From Dolomedes plantarius (lineage: Eukaryota > Arthropoda > Arachnida > Araneae > Dolomedidae): 64,000 nt of DNA. This document shows, one piece after another, positions 12,213 through 48,021 of the stretch (the first letter of the stretch is position 1; each line of letters begins with the position of its first letter). Both the position numbers and the translations under genes were made by a program. Location of the stretch: the NCBI GenBank assembly GCA_907164885.2, contig OU015494.1, forward strand, positions 744,501 through 808,500, read 5' to 3'. The notes beneath the pieces were generated by a model. The model searched no databases. It was not told the DNA's origin and worked only from the letters and a program-made list of their open reading frames with translations.

Positions 12213-12597
12213 CAGGGCCCGACTTAGCCTAATTGGGGCCCGGGGCAAAAACTTCTTTGGGGGCCCCCCTCTGCTTCACTACTTCAGTAATGAAGAACCG
12301 AACTTTATGGAGGTATTTAAATTTTTCACCTCATTATAGATATATAACAAGAAAATTGACTAGAACCTAAAATAGCTATAAAGTCCCCCCCTCCAATGGT
12401 CAGACGAAATATCGTTCTGTCCATTTTATTGATTTTCGGACAATTCTATGTCCATCATTAAAAGGGATATAGCACATCTAAATAAAGTTCATTAAAGAAG
12501 GAAACGTAAAATAAACTTTTTATTCGATTTGGGGCCCCCCTCTAATGCGGGGGCCCGGGGCAACTGCCCCGTATGCCCCTGCCTTAGTCAGGCTCTG
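12213..12597. mobile_element. hAT-type MITE
   Basis: Perfect 8-bp target duplications aaagtgac flank the element (12205-12212 and 12598-12605). The left end reads CAGGGCCCGACTTAGC and the reverse complement of the right end CAGAGCCTGACTAAGG. Both subterminal regions carry GC-rich ggggcccggggcaa-type blocks. The 385-bp body has no coding capacity, so it would have moved in trans. Confidence 0.9.
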
Positions 12598-12605
12598 AAA
12601 GTGAC

Positions 12606-14355
12606 AACATTTTCTTGCCTAATGCTGATATCGCAGTTAAATAATGTGTTATGATGCTTTTTTGTCGTTTATGTTAGCAGTGTCATTTCTTTCTAGTGTT
12701 AAAAATTTGATTGTTATCTCTATTCTAATTGCGCCATCTGTCAGTGCAAAATATTTAATTTTTTTTCCCCACGCGGCAGGCACTCGTACTGAGGACGTTT
12801 GCCCATCCACACTGCGAGATGCTGTTGGCCATTTTATTACGGTGTCGATAAACCAACACTGTTCTGCACAGGAACGTACCTGGGGTCCAAACCTAGGTTC
12901 ACTTTGTGGAAGTTAACTCTGTTCATTGTTGGAGGACCCAAGTATTAAATTTGCTTCTGAATAGCCATTCCATAAGCTATATCATGAAAAGAATGATATG
13001 ATTAATTGTTTACTCGTGTTTGGGATTAATTCTTCAGCTGGTTTTGACCTCGTTTGCTTTCCATTGTTTCTGCTGCAAATAAGGCTCTATGCTAATCAAA
13101 CCAAACTTCTCTCGGCAGAAGAATCCGGTTTTGTCACCTCGGATTTAGGTCAGTGGGTTACTTTCAATATAAGCTTCATCTCTTTTGCGGGTAAAATGAG
13201 TGACGCCGACTGAACCACCGACGATGTACATTTATCGATATTGATTTTACTGAATCTTAACAGACTACTGAAATGATTCGACTGGAGGAAGCAAAAATTT
13301 CTATCAAGTTATTCCTTTTATAATTATTATAATTATTTTTTGTACAGATCCCATCTGACAGGATTTATGTACAATAAATGTATGTTTAATCTTGTTTGCA
13401 AGTTGTTTAGCCCTCGTGTAGCAAAATAAAGCGCTCCCAACTTTTTTGTTCACGAACTCGCCGAGATTTTTTAATGAAGTATAACAAGATATATTTGAGT
13501 ATAATTTTAGCATATATTTCGTTCTGTTATGCTGTATGTTTGATTATATACTACTCTCGAACGTATGTTAAAGAAGTAGTAGTTTTGAATAAAAAATATT
13601 GCCTTCTTAACCTTTGTACTTAAAATGTGCTTACTTTTTAATCATTCTATTCGTAGACGATCTATTCCTCAACGATATTCGATGCGATTGATAAACACTT
13701 GTTGCTTTTTAAGCTGAAATTAGATTATTATAATTATTTCTTGCCTGTTCAAATATAAAACGTATTCCGATAAATAAATTTTCCAGGAATCTAAAACACT
13801 CCAAACCACTATGTGAATTTACCGCACACTGATAAAACGAATGTCGTATGATGTTTTATAAAGAAAAACTGTAAAATTCTGTTAGCTGTATCTTTTAATG
13901 TGTATTTTAAAGTGTGGAAATACTGTTGGATTTTAGAAATGCATCGAATCATGTGAATGCGACGCTATTGCTCTAGTTCCGCCATGAATGTGAGTTTAAA
14001 ATACCCTCGAGCGTAGAAGTCGGTGAAACTTCTTCAATAGAAATTACGATACAAGATGTGTGTATTGATTTTTGGGCGGAGCTTTTACTCGACACGTGCC
14101 GTGGGTGCAACTGCACTAGGTGTGTAGGGAGCTTTCCATTGATTTTCCTTAAAAAACACTATTGTTGAATGCAGATGCATTGCAGGATTCTGTTTGGAGG
14201 AGAAACATGAACTCGTAATGCCCTCTCATGAAGGGACTGCAATTATATTTATGTATTTGAGTTATTTGTTTAATGTTTTCAGCATGACTCAATGTACGAA
14301 GTTTCAAGTACGTAGAGAAGTGCTGCCATCTGTTAGCGGCTGTTCTAACTAAATG

Positions 14356-14399
<44 letters not shown>

Positions 14400-14640
14400 A
14401 TATAAAAGAGTGGGAAATATTGCACCCGGTGAAAATTTAAAAGCTATTCAACGGATATCCTTTGAAGCAATCATAATATTTTTAATATTAATTAAGGGTT
14501 GATTTTTCTTTGTCGGGGTTTGCTTTTCATAAAAAAACTGAGCTCTAACGGTTAAGAATCAATAAAATAGAGCCTTATTGTTTTTTCTCTCTCAGGCCTG
14601 AGTAAGGGGGTGGGGGTGGTTAGAATGAAAATTTAGATGT
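12606..14640. other. Gene-free stretch
   Basis: Open frames at 12644-12916 and 12998-13213 have no recognisable domain and AT-driven composition, so I do not call them genes. A TA/TG microsatellite lies at 14357-14404. Confidence 0.5.
14357..14404. repeat. TA microsatellite ending in TG-interrupted units
   Basis: About 17 TA units are followed by TGTATGTA and further TA units. Confidence 0.9.
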
Positions 14641-14648
14641 ATCTAGGG

Positions 14649-14699
14649 TAGCATTTCTCAACCAGAGGGTCGTGGAGCTAAAAAGGTTGAGAACCGCTG
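14649..14699. mobile_element. 51-bp hAT remnant made of its terminal repeats
   Basis: The left end TAGCATTTCTCAACC and the reverse complement of the right end CAGCGGTTCTCAACC are a Charlie-like hAT terminal repeat. The flanks atctaggg (14641-14648) and acctaggg (14700-14707) match at 7 of 8 bases, as expected for an old hAT target duplication. Only about 20 bp of body is left between the repeats. Confidence 0.75.
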
Positions 14700-15548
14700 A
14701 CCTAGGGTTGTCAGAAGTTTAAAGAATATAAAAATAACTTTTCCAAAAGATACATGACGAACAAATGGGGACGGTGTATGGATATAATGTTTCTTCACAC
14801 TCAACAATGTACTCGAACTTCCAAGAGCACCTAGTGTTATGTTAAAAGTCTAACCACCATTGTGAAAGCGAAGCTTGTGCCAGTCGTAATAACTACTTTT
14901 AATTGATAAAACCGGACAAAAGGTAACTTCGAAAAAATGAGGACTTTTCTTGCAACTCTAGGGTATCCATGTACCAGCTCATGCTATAATATTGCTTATG
15001 TAATAGCTGTGGGAGCCAAAAAAAGAATCTAAAGCTTTCTTTCAATTAAGGAAATTTTACGTAAAGGTGTAATTTGGATCTCGCTTTGTATAGATTAATT
15101 TCTACTTGGAAAAACCGCTTTTATTTACTTGGAACCATAATTAGGATAGAGTTTACTGAAGTATAGAAAAGTTTCGATAATCCAAATATTATATGCTAAT
15201 AACTTTCCTGTTTTTAATAATATATAGCTTTAATTGTATTGATTTCAATGTTAGTAGTGCATATTGTTACTGTCGATTCTACATGTACATCACTCTAAAT
15301 GTTCATGCTTTGTAAATTTCATTTCAGAAACCGATACCTATTTAATTAGCAGCTGTGAAAGAGATATATTATCAGCAATTGAGCCCACATCGTTCATATT
15401 TCATGCTACTACGTCATCGGTACAGACAAATTTTTATATACTTCTATATTAATATTTAGAATTTGCATAAGTTTTAGGTAAATTTTGTGTTACATCCATA
15501 ATAATTTGTTTTATTCTTTATGATTCACACTACTCTCTTCTGGTACAG

Positions 15549-38169
<22,621 letters not shown>

Positions 38170-39157
38170 CTAGATCATGTTCCAAGGGCAACAGCTTCTG
38201 CATGGAGTAACATTTGCAGCAGCTTGTCAACAAATGTCTTTCTTAAAGCCATAATAGTAGTGGTTTTTGCTTTACTCGGGGTTGTTATATTTATGTAAAT
38301 TTTACCTGTGCTATATCTAATTTAATCCTGGTTTTATTGTTATTTATGTGATGTTAGTATCATTGTTTGAATGAGTTATTTTTTTCATTATTGAAAGTTA
38401 AATGTGTTATAATATTAACCAGTTTTTGCCTGTGTGTTATTAATGACTCTTATCTTCTAGTATTTATTACTTATGCAATTTTCAGCTTTACTAAAATGAG
38501 TGGTAAACAAAGCTATTTTCCATAATGCATTGACCTCCAAATCAGGCAAAGACAGGTTAAATTACATATTGAAACTTAGTAGTGAGCATACCAAAAACTT
38601 TCTTGAAGCAAAACTTGGATTTGCTATTTACTGTGATGTCATTTTTACTTGTATATCAAAAGAATATCCCCATCAGGCTCTCTTGTGAGTGGAATAATAA
38701 TAATAGTAATAATAGCAGTGTTGATGATCCAAACACCAACAAGTAATAGTACTTTTATGTTCCTCAATTTCAAACTTATTTATTTTTGTTGCTGTTAATT
38801 TAAATTGTGTGCTTTATTTTTGAAACTGTGATGTTGCTGAAATGGATATTCGATTGTCATATTTTCCATTGAACCTATTTTTATTTCTCTCCCTGTGATG
38901 TTGAAAGGCATGATTGTATCAATGAAAATTTATCTGATATCTGTTTATATGTGCTTGCAGTGTGCACTTTAATGTATTTTTTTGAGCAGTAGCAGGAAGA
39001 GGATATATCTTTATAAGAAGCTGCATTTTTCTATGTAGCCATTAAAGCAGTTTAAAGTGCTTTAGCCTTTTGAATGACTTCTAACTATGCATCTAAAAAA
39101 GGAAAAAGTTCTCTAAGCAATATCTTTTGTACTCTCCATTGATCCTAAGAGTCTTTC

Positions 39158-39163
39158 AATAAA
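39158..39163 (+). promoter_or_regulatory. Candidate LONRF polyadenylation signal
   Basis: This canonical AATAAA is about 990 bp after the stop codon. It is a candidate by position only. Confidence 0.3.
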
Positions 39164-42100
39164 AGGTTACCATATTTTCTTTGTATATGGTATTTTAATT
39201 TTTAAAATTCCTCGTCCCTAAATTTTGTTTGGAATTAAAGAAACTGATTCATAAGAATTTCATTCAACGGTAATTTGTTTTTAGTTTATTGCTCATCAGT
39301 TTTATTTCTAATTATTTAGGTATAAACTCTAAAATTTTGCATTCTGTGTCCATGAAAAAGTACCCTTTATTTCAATGAGTATACTGACAAGAAAGTGATG
39401 ATTACTCTTACATAGAGGTTATCATTATTATGCCTCAATGAAGTATATTATAATTTTCATTTCCCCAAATTAAATTCAAATTCATTTTTGTTTTCTTCAT
39501 GACTTCAGCAGAAGTGCATAATATACTCAATATCATGAATAACTATGCAAAATCCTTAGATCTTCTAAAGTAGTTAGAACCCGGTGTCAGGGTCTGTTTG
39601 TTTTTAAAATATTAATATAGAAAAGTAGTATGCGTCTGTGTGTGTTTCTAGTTGTTATTTGTCTTTGTGGTATCTTTTATATTTACTCAAGCTGCAAGTA
39701 CTGCCCAATATCAGTATGCACAATTATCTGTAAATATTGCCAAAATATGAAAATTAGGGTTCCATAATTTCTTTACCTTTGCAACTTCTTATTATTGAAT
39801 TATCAAAATTTATGTAAGTATTTATAAATTTCAAAGATGTAAGTTTTAAAATGGGACTTCCGTATACAAGCTGGAACTGATAATAATACAGTTAAAATGC
39901 AGATAAAATTGTCATGTACTTGTTTGTGCTAAATGGGATTTATGAGATGTAGTGTTAAACACATATCATTTCCACAAATGATAGATAAATTGACACATTC
40001 TTTGTATAAGAATTATTATGAGTATTTTTCCTCAACTTTTTTCTACATGTGTGAAAAATTTTCACTTCCATCTCATTGTACTAAATATTCCCCCACACTA
40101 ACACACATTATAGTTTATAAAATGCTTTTTCAATTAAAGATTCAACCACTTTAGCAAATTTCTGATTCATTTTCTCTCAAAATGCTGAAAGTATTGCAGT
40201 ATTATACACAAAAGGAAGTTAATTGAATTTCTAAAAGTGATTTATGTAAATCTGTTAGATGGTAAATATTTTTATGATGCTTATAAAAGATTTGTATTCA
40301 ATGTAATTAGAACTTATTTCTTTGAAATACTACTAGGAATTTAAAAAATTGTAATGGTATTTTCAAATAGTATTATGCTGGGCAGTTGTTTATAATTATA
40401 AATCTATGTTTATACTTGGACTTAATCATCTAGCTTTTCTTTCACATGCTTAGGTTATCAATACTTAAGTAACTACTAGCTTTTTTCATTTATAATATAT
40501 TAAAAAGTATGAGAATTTTTTTAAACTCAGGACTATGGAATAAATTAGAGGATAAGGCATCTGCTTTTTAAACTTTGTAATGCTAATAGGGCCTGTGTGG
40601 TTACCAAACTAAGTGTTATGTAAGTCTTGTTATGTCTTGATTATAAATAATAATTGTATCATGAATCAATTCCAAGTATAATTTGCATTATAAGTGGCAA
40701 CACTCCAAAATACCTGTTTGAGTGGTGATAAAAATGATCACCCAGAACAGGAATTTGTCTCTTGTCTACTATCATTGATTTTAAAATGACCAAAATCAAT
40801 ATCTCCAGTCTAAAATGTATTAATATGGAACTGTCATTTAAGTTTGTGTCAAAATACAATATCTTCTAAAGAAATGATTCTCAGTTATGGGGAATATAGG
40901 TGTATAATGATATTTCCATGTGCTAATGTATTAATTAAAAATGCATGCAAAATTGAGAACATTTTAAAAAATGTTAATGAACTATTGAATTTTCAAATTG
41001 AGCTTCTGTGCACTGAAATTTTATCAAAATATCTTAGCTGTATGAAGTTTTCTAACTGATAATTTTAGTCTGGGAAAATTTATTAAAGAAAATGCATTCA
41101 AGTACGTAGATAGGGATAGTTAAAATATGTGAGTGTGTGTATATATACATAGTGTAAATATTAATGATTGTATTTTGCAAACTAACATAAATTTTAGTTG
41201 ATCTCTAAGATATTTTAAAATTTGAAATTCTACAATGAGTTTAATTTTTCTAATAAAATATAGTATATACAATTGTTAATTTGAATTTTTGAGGTAATAT
41301 ATAGTCTTAAATCTAATATTGATTTACTGCTCTGATAATAAACCCTTGCTATCCATTAAATCAATGATTTTGCTAAAATGCATGTTTCTCAACAATGCTT
41401 TTTAAATATCCATACTGCCAAATTAAAACATTGTAACAAGTGTATTAATCATGCTATGGATGTTTATTTTAATGTATTTATGATAAATATTTTCAATTTG
41501 TGTGTTTTGCAGCTCTCATCCTGACAAATAATGTAGATATATCATTGCAACATCTTGTATTATGTAATTGAGTGTGAAACAGTGTAGTACCATTATTGAG
41601 ATATATTTTTGGGATAGTTTTAACACAGAATATTCTATTCTTAAAATTCTTTGGCTTTGCTGATTGATTCAAAATTTAATGAGACCCATTAGCATTTTGG
41701 ATAATGTAAATGTGTTGTAATTAAGCATCTAGCACTTGATCACGTCATTGTAAATATCAGTATATTGTTCCATATTCTATCATGCATTCTACTTTAAAAC
41801 AAAAACTATGCAAATAATTATTGTTTCTTTTCCTTTTTTTTTTCTTTCTTCTTGTGAAGTGTGCCTTTGTCAAATGTGGTATTTCCATACCTCTCTATCT
41901 TTGAATTATCTATCTCTTACATAAAAGGGATGAAAATAATTGTAGTGTGCACTGTATTCTTTTTTTTCTTCCAAATCATGATTCCTTTAAATATTTATAA
42001 GCTGATCCATCCACTTTAGGTACAAAAATTACATTTTGTAGATCAAAATGGGGATGTTCCTGGATTTATCATCAGGCATTGCAGTAATTATTAATCATAT

Positions 42101-42262
42101 ACATTTATTTTAAAATTGTATGATATTCAATAATAATAGAAATTTAATTTTTGTTTAATAGGTTGCTTAAAAAAGAGAATCCAAAGGTTTTTTTATTTTA
42201 ACCCATACAGAGACTTTTTTGTGCCATAGTTTATTAAATCTTACCTTAAAATATTTGATTAC

Positions 42263-42289
42263 CCACACACACACATACTTATGTGTGTG

Positions 42290-42374
<85 letters not shown>

Positions 42375-42403
42375 CTCACATCTATATATACACACACATT
42401 CAT
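42263..42403. repeat. Compound CA/TG/TA microsatellite
   Basis: A (CA)n run, a (TG)n run, 80 bp of uninterrupted TA (42294-42373) and a final (CA)n run form an almost self-complementary block. The open frame across it is only Tyr-Ile repeat and is not a gene. Confidence 0.95.
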
Positions 42404-45400
42404 AAGTATTTTTCATTAATAATTTTTCTTGTAAAATGTTAAGTATTATGTATCAGCATATGTTGTATTGCTGAATGAAGTATATAAAAGTATTAAGCTT
42501 ATTTTTGCTTAAGGGTAACAGCTCTTATGTGCTAAGAGTGTCTCACTTCAAGTGTTACATGTTTTTACCCTTACCTCAATAGGATTCTTCTGTGCTTTCA
42601 TACTGGATTAAAATAGAAATGGTGTTTACCTAATATATTTCTATGAGAATTCTCTCACTTTCCTTTCTGCCTTGTCTTTTTCTGATGGATTCTAATGAGT
42701 ACAAAGATTGCAATGCTTGAAGCCTGTTGCTTTGGGAAATACATTTCTGTATGCTGAGTACATAATTATGATTTCATGATATATTGTACTATAGATCAGC
42801 CTTCAGAGGGGAGAATTGGAAACATAACTATATAACATGAGTATGAAAGGTTTGCTTGTTGAAATTTTTAGGCATATCTCAATATTGTGTTTAGACATAG
42901 ATAACTGAAATTTAATATATACAGCCATAATCATCACATACTATATGCTGGGCATACCTAACCTGAATATAGGTGGGACGCTAGAGCTGTATGATTCCGC
43001 AAATGTGATATAATTCACACTTTTTCCTATTAATAGAGTTGATTAAAGGTACATGTCAGACATAAATCATTAAAATAATGATTTAACTGATAAAGCATAG
43101 ACAAATTTGGGCAACAAAAATGTGGTGTTTCATGTATTTAGTAACTAATGTGCAATACAACATACAAGAGAGAATGTAACGTCATAGAATAATCTGACCA
43201 TTCACAAAGCTTCGTTTCCTTGGCTGGACTATCTGGCATTCAACTCGGATGTGGAATTTTGGTAACCCCAGGTCTGTTACTTCCTGCCGATGGGTAATGG
43301 TTGTGTTTACAAGAGACAAGTGGGGAGAAATACACATCTGCAGTTAATAATAGAAAGGAAATTTTCAACACTATACCTATTGGAATATTAACTGCCATGA
43401 TTTGCTGTACAATCTGATATGTTTAAATGCTGATTTCTTATGTCTATTTTCCAAGTTATAAACTTGCAACTAAGCAAAAAATCTTTCCCGCTTTCATTTA
43501 ATTTTTAAACTGGGCAAAAATATGGCTAACAAAAACCAAGTTATGAGAAGATATTTCACAAAGGATGAAATTAGAATTTGACAAAATATTCCCCTAGTTA
43601 AATTGAGAAAAATGGGAAATTTTTATAAAGTGTTGAAAAAATTAAATGTATGTGATTTTTCATTGGAAGAGGTATTTAGTGTAGTCGTCATAACACTTTA
43701 AAGGGCAGGACCGGCTTTAGGCCGATTTGTTAGATAAAAAAAAAAAAAATTAAATGTCTAAAAGAAAATTGCATAAACAGATGTAAAAAAAATTTCAGAA
43801 TAACGACTAAACAAAGTGTGTGAAACATGCATATGTATATCTCAATATGCTGGTTGAAGAAATGGAAGCATTCTTCCATCTTAATATTTCTGAAACCCAT
43901 AAAATTTCAAAAATTCCTCGCTACGAAGGATGGATCTGCTGGCTTTCCGAATAGGGACCGGGAGCAGATGTGTTTCTAGATTAAAATTAATTAAAATATA
44001 CCCGAGACCAACAATATCGCAGTAGAGACTAAACAGTCTTGCAATACTTTCTATAGAGCATGAGGATATTAAAATTTGATCAAATCATGAATGATTTTAC
44101 TGATAAAAAAAATCTAGAAATATTTATTTGTAGATATTTTTGTTCTGTAAATTAAATCTAGCTTAAATACTTTTTCCATAAGGTCTTATATAGTCGTTTT
44201 ATGTTTAATCCCTCATTTCTAGAACTGACCACTTATATCCCAAATAAACACAAAATTCTGTAAAAAGTAGGATATGTAAGAAATGCCTTACATAAATCCA
44301 CAAACTGAATTTGCCGAAACTCTGATAATAATCTGTACAATACATGCAATGAACAAAAAATCTATAATTGAAAACCACACTTCAGTAGTGTCATTTTTAT
44401 CATTTATTCGTGCTGTTATCGGTTTCTGAAAGCCCATTTGTTTTATATCTGCATCAATTGTTAATATAACTGGCCACGCTTATTATTTTAAATGAAAACA
44501 AAATTACCGAAACAGATCTCATCTCCTATAGCGAAAGAAAAAAATAATTTTAAAAACCCAAATAACCAGAAATCTGCATCTGTAATAATAAATTTTTGTA
44601 TGATCCCGTATTTATACAAGTAAACAGGACTCTAAATTTTATTGAGGATTTCTGAAATTCCTCACATTAGTTCGGGAAATAGTAAGTAGAACGATACAGG
44701 GTTAAAAGTTTGAAAATACATTGATTACATGAAAATCGAAATCCAAACATGTGATTGTTTTCTTAAAGCCTAAATATTTCAAACCTTCATAATTTTCTTA
44801 ATGTGCGATAAAAGGTGCATTTTGTAGCATCGGGGAGTTATTTCCATTGCAGGTGTAAATTGGCCATTGTAGTATGTTTAGTGCTCTCAGGCTAGGTTTG
44901 CTCCGAGTATAGAAAGGAAGTTAGAAAGACATTTTTGCCCATGGCTGTCAGGGCCCTGAAATTTTTACAGTGGAAAAAGTGTATTTTTATTTTTTTCATT
45001 GAGGTATATGGATGATATAAAAGATCTAGTAAGAAAAAGTTAAGTAATATAAAGAAATTAATAAAAAATGTATATTTAAATTTTCTGTAAAATCTTAGTC
45101 TGAGAAAGTGTTTCTGAAAAAACAATAACAAATTTTGACAGATAACAAGTCTCCAACAATTTGACTTCATAGTATTGTAGAATCGAACTTTCCTGGAGTT
45201 TGTTCAAATTAATTAATGCTCTTCAATACACTTTTAAGCGTTTTGTTGTGTGAGTGAGGAAAGATTATACTGGGCATCAAATTTTCTACAAAATCACAAG
45301 ACTGAATAGACGTATCAATTGGATGTTGTACAGAAAGCTGAATTCTCAAGAACTATCAGAAAATTTGCAAAAAGGAAAGCTCATAAAGTATTTTAAACAA

Positions 45401-47336
45401 ATATGGACATAATATTTTAAATATAGTGATGCAAGATAATATGCTGTTTTTTGTGTATTTAATGTCTATTTTTTAAACTTTAACATGAGTTATATACATT
45501 GCTAATTTTTAAATGAATACAACATATTTTTACATACTTTACAGAATTTGAAATCTCGGGTGTCTGAATGGCCTAGCACCCCCAACCCTGCCATTGTTAT
45601 CTGTAAGGCCTCAAAAGTCAACAATTGTGTGTGTTTGTGTGTGTAATCCCTCCTGGCATCAGCAACTCAGTTTTCAGTCGTGATATTCAGCCAGTGCTCA
45701 ATATTAGGAATCGATCCTTAAATCTCTTTTTTCTTACAACAATCCAATTTTAGTTCTTCTTTTCATTAACGTCAAATTATCTCCTAATGAATATGTGTAT
45801 ACAGATTATATAAATGGTTTGAAATTCTGTAAAAGGTGGTGTTATTTTTTAGCTTCTAATTCTTCATCTTGAAAAGAATGAAAATGTTAAAGAAAGGGTT
45901 TTCTTTAGCATATGCTATTGTTCATACACAAGTCTATGTTTTAGAGTTATCTTGCAAGTGCATTTTCCATGAGACTTGGAACTTACTTAATTTTTATTTT
46001 ATTATTTTTTTTTTTTTTTTGCTTCATCATTGTACTAATATTCTTCCAACAACTTTAAAATATTTGAAAATATATTTATGTATTATGACACTCTTCAGAA
46101 GACAGTGCTTTTTTGCCTTAACATTTCCAATAAAGACTGAAAATTTGGCTATTTCTTACTACAATTTGTTGAGCAAAAGATTTTTTTGTACATTTTAGAT
46201 TAGGTTGAGCCAATTTGTACTTGATTAATGTCTATTTTTAGTGTGAATAATGCAAAAATTTTGTGCCATATTCTGTATCATCATCATATATGACAACTGT
46301 ATGCATTTTATCCTACTAACAGTTACTTAAAAAATTACTAAACTATGATCATTCTTTGGCACTTTTTTTATTAGTTTGAATGAATTTTTATGTTTGCTTT
46401 TTAACTAAGGTTATGTCTTGAGAATTTTGGTAACATTCCTTTTTTTTTCTATAGTGCATACTTTTGTCATTTGTCTGTGTATGAACTTGTATTTGCTGTG
46501 TTAAGGTTAAGATAAATAAGTTTTTATTTGCATGTTATAACCAAAGATGGTATTTAATCAATTCATGTTTATAAAGCAGTGATTTGTATTGAATTCATTA
46601 AATATCAATGATTGTTGTAATTAACTATCAGCTATCAGTGTGTGCATAATTTGTGTTAGAATACTCAGTATGTATTGTGATTAATCATGCCATTAGTTTC
46701 ATTCATGTATTATGCTTTTTAACTCATGCCTAATTACTTTTCATAAATATTAAAAATACTGTAGTTAAATGTTTTGCCAAGGAGAATAATGGTTTCATTT
46801 GAGGTTTATCATATTTTGTTTCTGCATGAACTCTATATTCTTAATACATGAGCTGTTCATTGAATAATTTTTATATATTTCATAAAAAATATATTGCCAA
46901 TGTTTCTTCTTTTTTTTCTACTTGTTAATGTACTTAAAGCCTCTAATTTATTTAGTAAAAAGTCATATATACTCTTACTGTAGAATATTTTATCTCTAAT
47001 TTAAATGGTACTTTTTAATGTTGTAACACAATGACCTATTGTATATCTAGCTGTCTGCTGAATATATTTTTTAAGAACTTTTTTATTTATGTTGCCTTTT
47101 CTTACTCTTTTTGTGCTCATGATGTTTATGTTTGTTTGCACTGTAATAGGATTAAGAGATTTTTCTTTTCATGATGAAAACCTTAATTAAATTACAGTGA
47201 AAACTTTATTCATGAAGATCTAATAACTAACTTAAGTTGTCATGATATTTTCTGTATGTTTCAATCATGTGTTCATTTTGACCTAACTAAACTGTAAATA
47301 TCCTCTGAAACTAAACTTGTGTTACTGATAATTTAA

Positions 47337-47619
47337 TGCTGCATTTACACATTTGTGATTGCGCCATTCGCGAGACATTAGTCACGTTCCTTCATCGATA
47401 TGAGTGACCATTCTCACATTCCTGCCTCTTGCCGTGAACAAGACACCCCCCCCCCCCCCCGGCACCATTCACTCCTTTGACTCATGCCAGAAGACCTCTC
47501 TCGGAGCGAGTACCACGATTGGCGAGGAGAAATGGTGAGAACACCAATTACACATCATCATCCCCCCCCTCCGCGCGTGCAATTCGACTCTCCGCTATCG
47601 CGACTGTGTAAATGCGGTG
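47337..47619. mobile_element. GC-rich MITE, Harbinger-like
   Basis: The inner terminal repeats GCATTTACACA (left) and its reverse complement at the right are flanked by TAA on both sides (47334-47336 and 47620-47622), as in PIF/Harbinger elements. The 283-bp body is much more GC-rich than its surroundings, contains a 14-C run and a second C run, and has no coding capacity. Confidence 0.65.
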
Positions 47620-48021
47620 TAAGAAACTGTTGAAGTTTCCATTACAAGGTGTGGTCTTAATATTAATATTCAGGTGTTTCTGGATATGTTATACAAGTGA
47701 TGGCGTAGTTTTTTCTTAATTCAGGAAAAGGGAATGCATAGGCAACAGCTTAATTACCTCATAAAGTGCTATTGTTTTAAGCATGTAAAGCATACTAGAC
47801 TCATCCTAAAGGATACCATGTAAGCTAAATCCTTCTTGTTTTATCTTTTAGAATTAGAAGTTTATATATCTGTTAAAATTTTGTTTAGGTTGAGTATAAG
47901 GGAAATTTTGTTCCTGGGCACCATGGAGAATGTAAAAATTTGTAGAGATAAGCAGGTGTATACAATAAAAATGAGTTGATATTAGTTAATTCATCTTGAA
48001 AGGACATTAATTAGTATTTAG

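Larger units (their letters stand above)
38170..47333. other. LONRF 3' UTR and AT-rich flank
   Basis: The first plausible polyadenylation signal is aataaa at 39158-39163, about 1 kb after the stop. More follow, so the transcript end is not fixed. Open frames here (for example 45869-46198) are AT-driven and have no domain. A TA repeat with CA/TG flanks is at 42263-42400. A CAGGACCGGC-type hAT-like end appears at about 43708 without a partner. Confidence 0.5.

Noticed and set aside
12644..13213. Open frames with hydrophobic stretches, considered as a LONRF upstream exon or small gene
   Set aside because: No splice-phase fit with exon a, no TPR or RING pattern, and composition typical of random AT-rich DNA.
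15264..15452. Possible extra LONRF exon after a tttcag at about 15323
   Set aside because: The translation has no TPR pattern, and joining it to exon a has no support from homology.
42167..42403. Minus-strand 78-codon frame
   Set aside because: It is Tyr-Ile repeat translated from a TA microsatellite.
43708..43990. hAT-like end CAGGACCGGC with a possible partner near 43965
   Set aside because: The right-hand sequence does not mirror the left end, and no 8-bp duplication is present.
45869..46198. 109-codon open frame in the 3' flank
   Set aside because: It is Phe/Leu-rich from T-rich DNA, with no domain and no splice or homology support.
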